This document shows, one piece after another, positions 63,601 to 64,000 of a stretch of 64,000 nt of DNA. A program made the translations under genes and the position numbers. The DNA comes from Helicoverpa zea (Eukaryota > Arthropoda > Insecta > Lepidoptera > Noctuidae). Location: contig NC_061473.1 in NCBI RefSeq assembly GCF_022581195.2, positions 7,564,001 through 7,628,000 on the forward strand, in the 5' to 3' direction. Each line of letters begins with the position of its first letter. Within the stretch, counting starts at the first letter, position 1. The notes under the pieces were generated by a model. The model saw nothing but the letters and a program-made list of their open reading frames with translations. It was not told where the DNA came from and did no database searches.

Positions 63601-64000
63601 GGTTCAAAAAGTGCTGTTTTGCAATCGAGTTTGAATAAACGATTTTTGATTTTGTTTTTTTTTTTATTTATATGAAAATAATGTAATTACCTGTTAGGAT
63701 TAAAATCCAAGTCTCTGGCGAGTTGCGTATGCGCGTTGTCTATGGTCCAGGCCGGCTTGCTGCAGTCTGACCGCGTGTCGTAACACTTTATGTGCATGTC
63801 TTGTAGCACTGCGAACTGGGGGGAAAATACGCCATGTAAATCACTGCATATTATAGTTCGGCCATTCAGAGAATGCGTTCCTGACACGTCGCGATTGAAC
63901 TGACGACGTAACTTTGCAATGGCGTTGCAGTTACGATAAAAATATTTTTGCTGGTTGTTTACCGTTTTAACAATTGAGGAGCATTAAAACAACATTATTA
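60653..64000 (-). CDS. EIPR1: EARP/GARP complex-interacting protein 1 (TSSC1-like WD40 protein), 3' part
   Basis: EIPR1 helps sort cargo at endosomes by binding the EARP/GARP tethering complexes. Visible exons on the minus strand: 63815-63691, 63236-63135, 62383-62252 and 60815-60653 (stop at 60653-60655). They join in phase: AG/G gives Arg, TG/G gives Trp, CT/C gives Leu. They encode WD40 blades: IKCYDTR, AHTQLARDLDFNPNRQFHLA, TAGDDAALNIWDYRNGKEPI, DHSHWVWTVRYNTYHEQLLL, TGSSDARALL, then QHEDSVYCAEWSAAEPWTFA and SLSYDARLVISRVPRHFKYK. The end ...FKYKILL matches the family C-terminus. The 5' exons lie beyond the window. It is tail-to-tail with PNO1, 263 bp apart. Confidence 0.9.
60860..60962. 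repeat. Short TIR repeat family D, copy 2
   Basis: It is the reverse complement of the copy at 40078-40183 over almost its full length (cagtcaacttcgggtcagtg ... ccactgatgtgcagtctacc). It lies in EIPR1 just upstream of the last exon, within 45 bp of the splice acceptor. Confidence 0.7.
61040..61165 (-). repeat. Helitron-like fragment (antisense)
   Basis: It starts tctatactaatattataaag and continues caagaactactggtccggtt, tgaaaaattatttcaga, the reverse complement of the common Helitron-like 3' end. EIPR1 intron. Confidence 0.5.
61180..61430. repeat. Degenerate minisatellite
   Basis: Variants of ggggagttcatagagtgtac, ataaggaaatacata recur about eight times with irregular period. It is non-coding and lies in an EIPR1 intron. 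Confidence 0.65.
61438..61520 (+). repeat. SINE scrap, copy E
   Basis: agtatgtactttctaagtat, atcttagacaccaatgactg and ggcacgttaaactgtaggtc match the body of the SINE copies at 17707 and 42427. Head and tail are both missing. Confidence 0.65.
61766..61824. repeat. Perfect 27-bp inverted repeat
   Basis: aaagttacgtaacaattttt (61766-61792 arm) pairs perfectly with the arm at 61798-61824 around a 5-base loop. Further gttacgta words lie upstream (61738-61760). EIPR1 intron. Confidence 0.85.
62108..62242. mobile_element. 135-bp MITE with TA duplication at an EIPR1 donor
   Basis: tagttaccgacacggatatt at the left mirrors aatatccgtgccgataacta at the right, flanked by TA (62106-62107, 62243-62244). 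On the EIPR1 strand the donor is at 62251-62250, so the element begins at intron position 10. The interior has gcggaaaagtggggatcgct. I recognise the family as common in Lepidoptera. Confidence 0.75.
62462..62658 (+). repeat. Partial copy of the repeat at 6141-6707
   Basis: gagatacagcctggtgacag, acggacggacggacagagg and gggtacggaaacctaaaaaa reproduce the tail architecture of the 6.1-kb repeat. The left half differs. EIPR1 intron. Confidence 0.5.
63854..64000 (-). mobile_element. TIR element (MITE family A), copy 3, cut by the window end
   Basis: It starts TAGTTCGGCCATTCAGAGAA after TA (63852-63853) and matches 58908-59054 base for base as far as I compared. 147 of 227 bp are present. It lies in an EIPR1 intron, 38 bp upstream of the exon at 63815 (on the minus strand) and therefore close to its splice acceptor. 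Confidence 0.85.

Overview
This is eukaryotic nuclear DNA from an insect, most likely a moth or butterfly. It has intron-rich conserved animal genes, and its AT-rich introns are packed with repeat types that I recognise as typical of Lepidoptera (short TIR elements, Helitron-like pieces, a tRNA-derived SINE, and Jockey/I, RTE-like and R4-like LINEs). I see no prokaryotic, organellar or viral genome features. The species cannot be named from the sequence alone; a noctuoid moth is only a guess.

Left part (1-27.4 kb) is a transposon-on-transposon landscape. In order it holds: LINE 3' ends and a YqaJ-nuclease fragment (0.5-1.65 kb); a LINE whose 5' third is inverted (1.8-6.0 kb); a common lepidopteran repeat (6.1-6.7 kb); a complete hAT element with an 8-bp target duplication (7413-15070) that sits inside an older gene fragment and itself carries a second complete DNA transposon (about 8803-13027) encoding an unusual 781-aa DDE/SWIM transposase; MADF-BESS and other pseudogenes; a SINE; a deleted hAT (18933-19852); a nested TIR element (20.7-21.85 kb); and an apparently intact two-ORF I/Jockey-type LINE on the minus strand (22.2-27.3 kb).

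Right part (27.7-64 kb) holds four host genes. Glutathione synthetase (+, 27689-51307, 12 coding exons plus one alternative) is followed by NDUFA10/ND-42 of respiratory complex I (-, 53569-57199), the ribosome-assembly factor PNO1 (+, 57878-60389), and the 3' part of the WD40 protein EIPR1 (-, 60653 to beyond the window). GSS/ND-42 and PNO1/EIPR1 are convergent pairs. ND-42 and PNO1 are divergent and share a 678-bp intergenic region.

The two most notable observations are both in glutathione synthetase. (1) Two alternative versions of exon 4 (29947-30116 and 35378-35511) have the same entry and exit phase and both encode the gamma-glutamylcysteine/Mg-binding segment. They differ at the position of human Ser151 and in a Cys-bearing insert, which looks like mutually exclusive splicing. 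(2) Intron 10 is almost entirely a 69-unit, 88-bp tandem array. Each unit is the last 55 bp of exon 10 plus the first 33 bp of the intron, so the locus carries 69 copies of the same 5' splice site.
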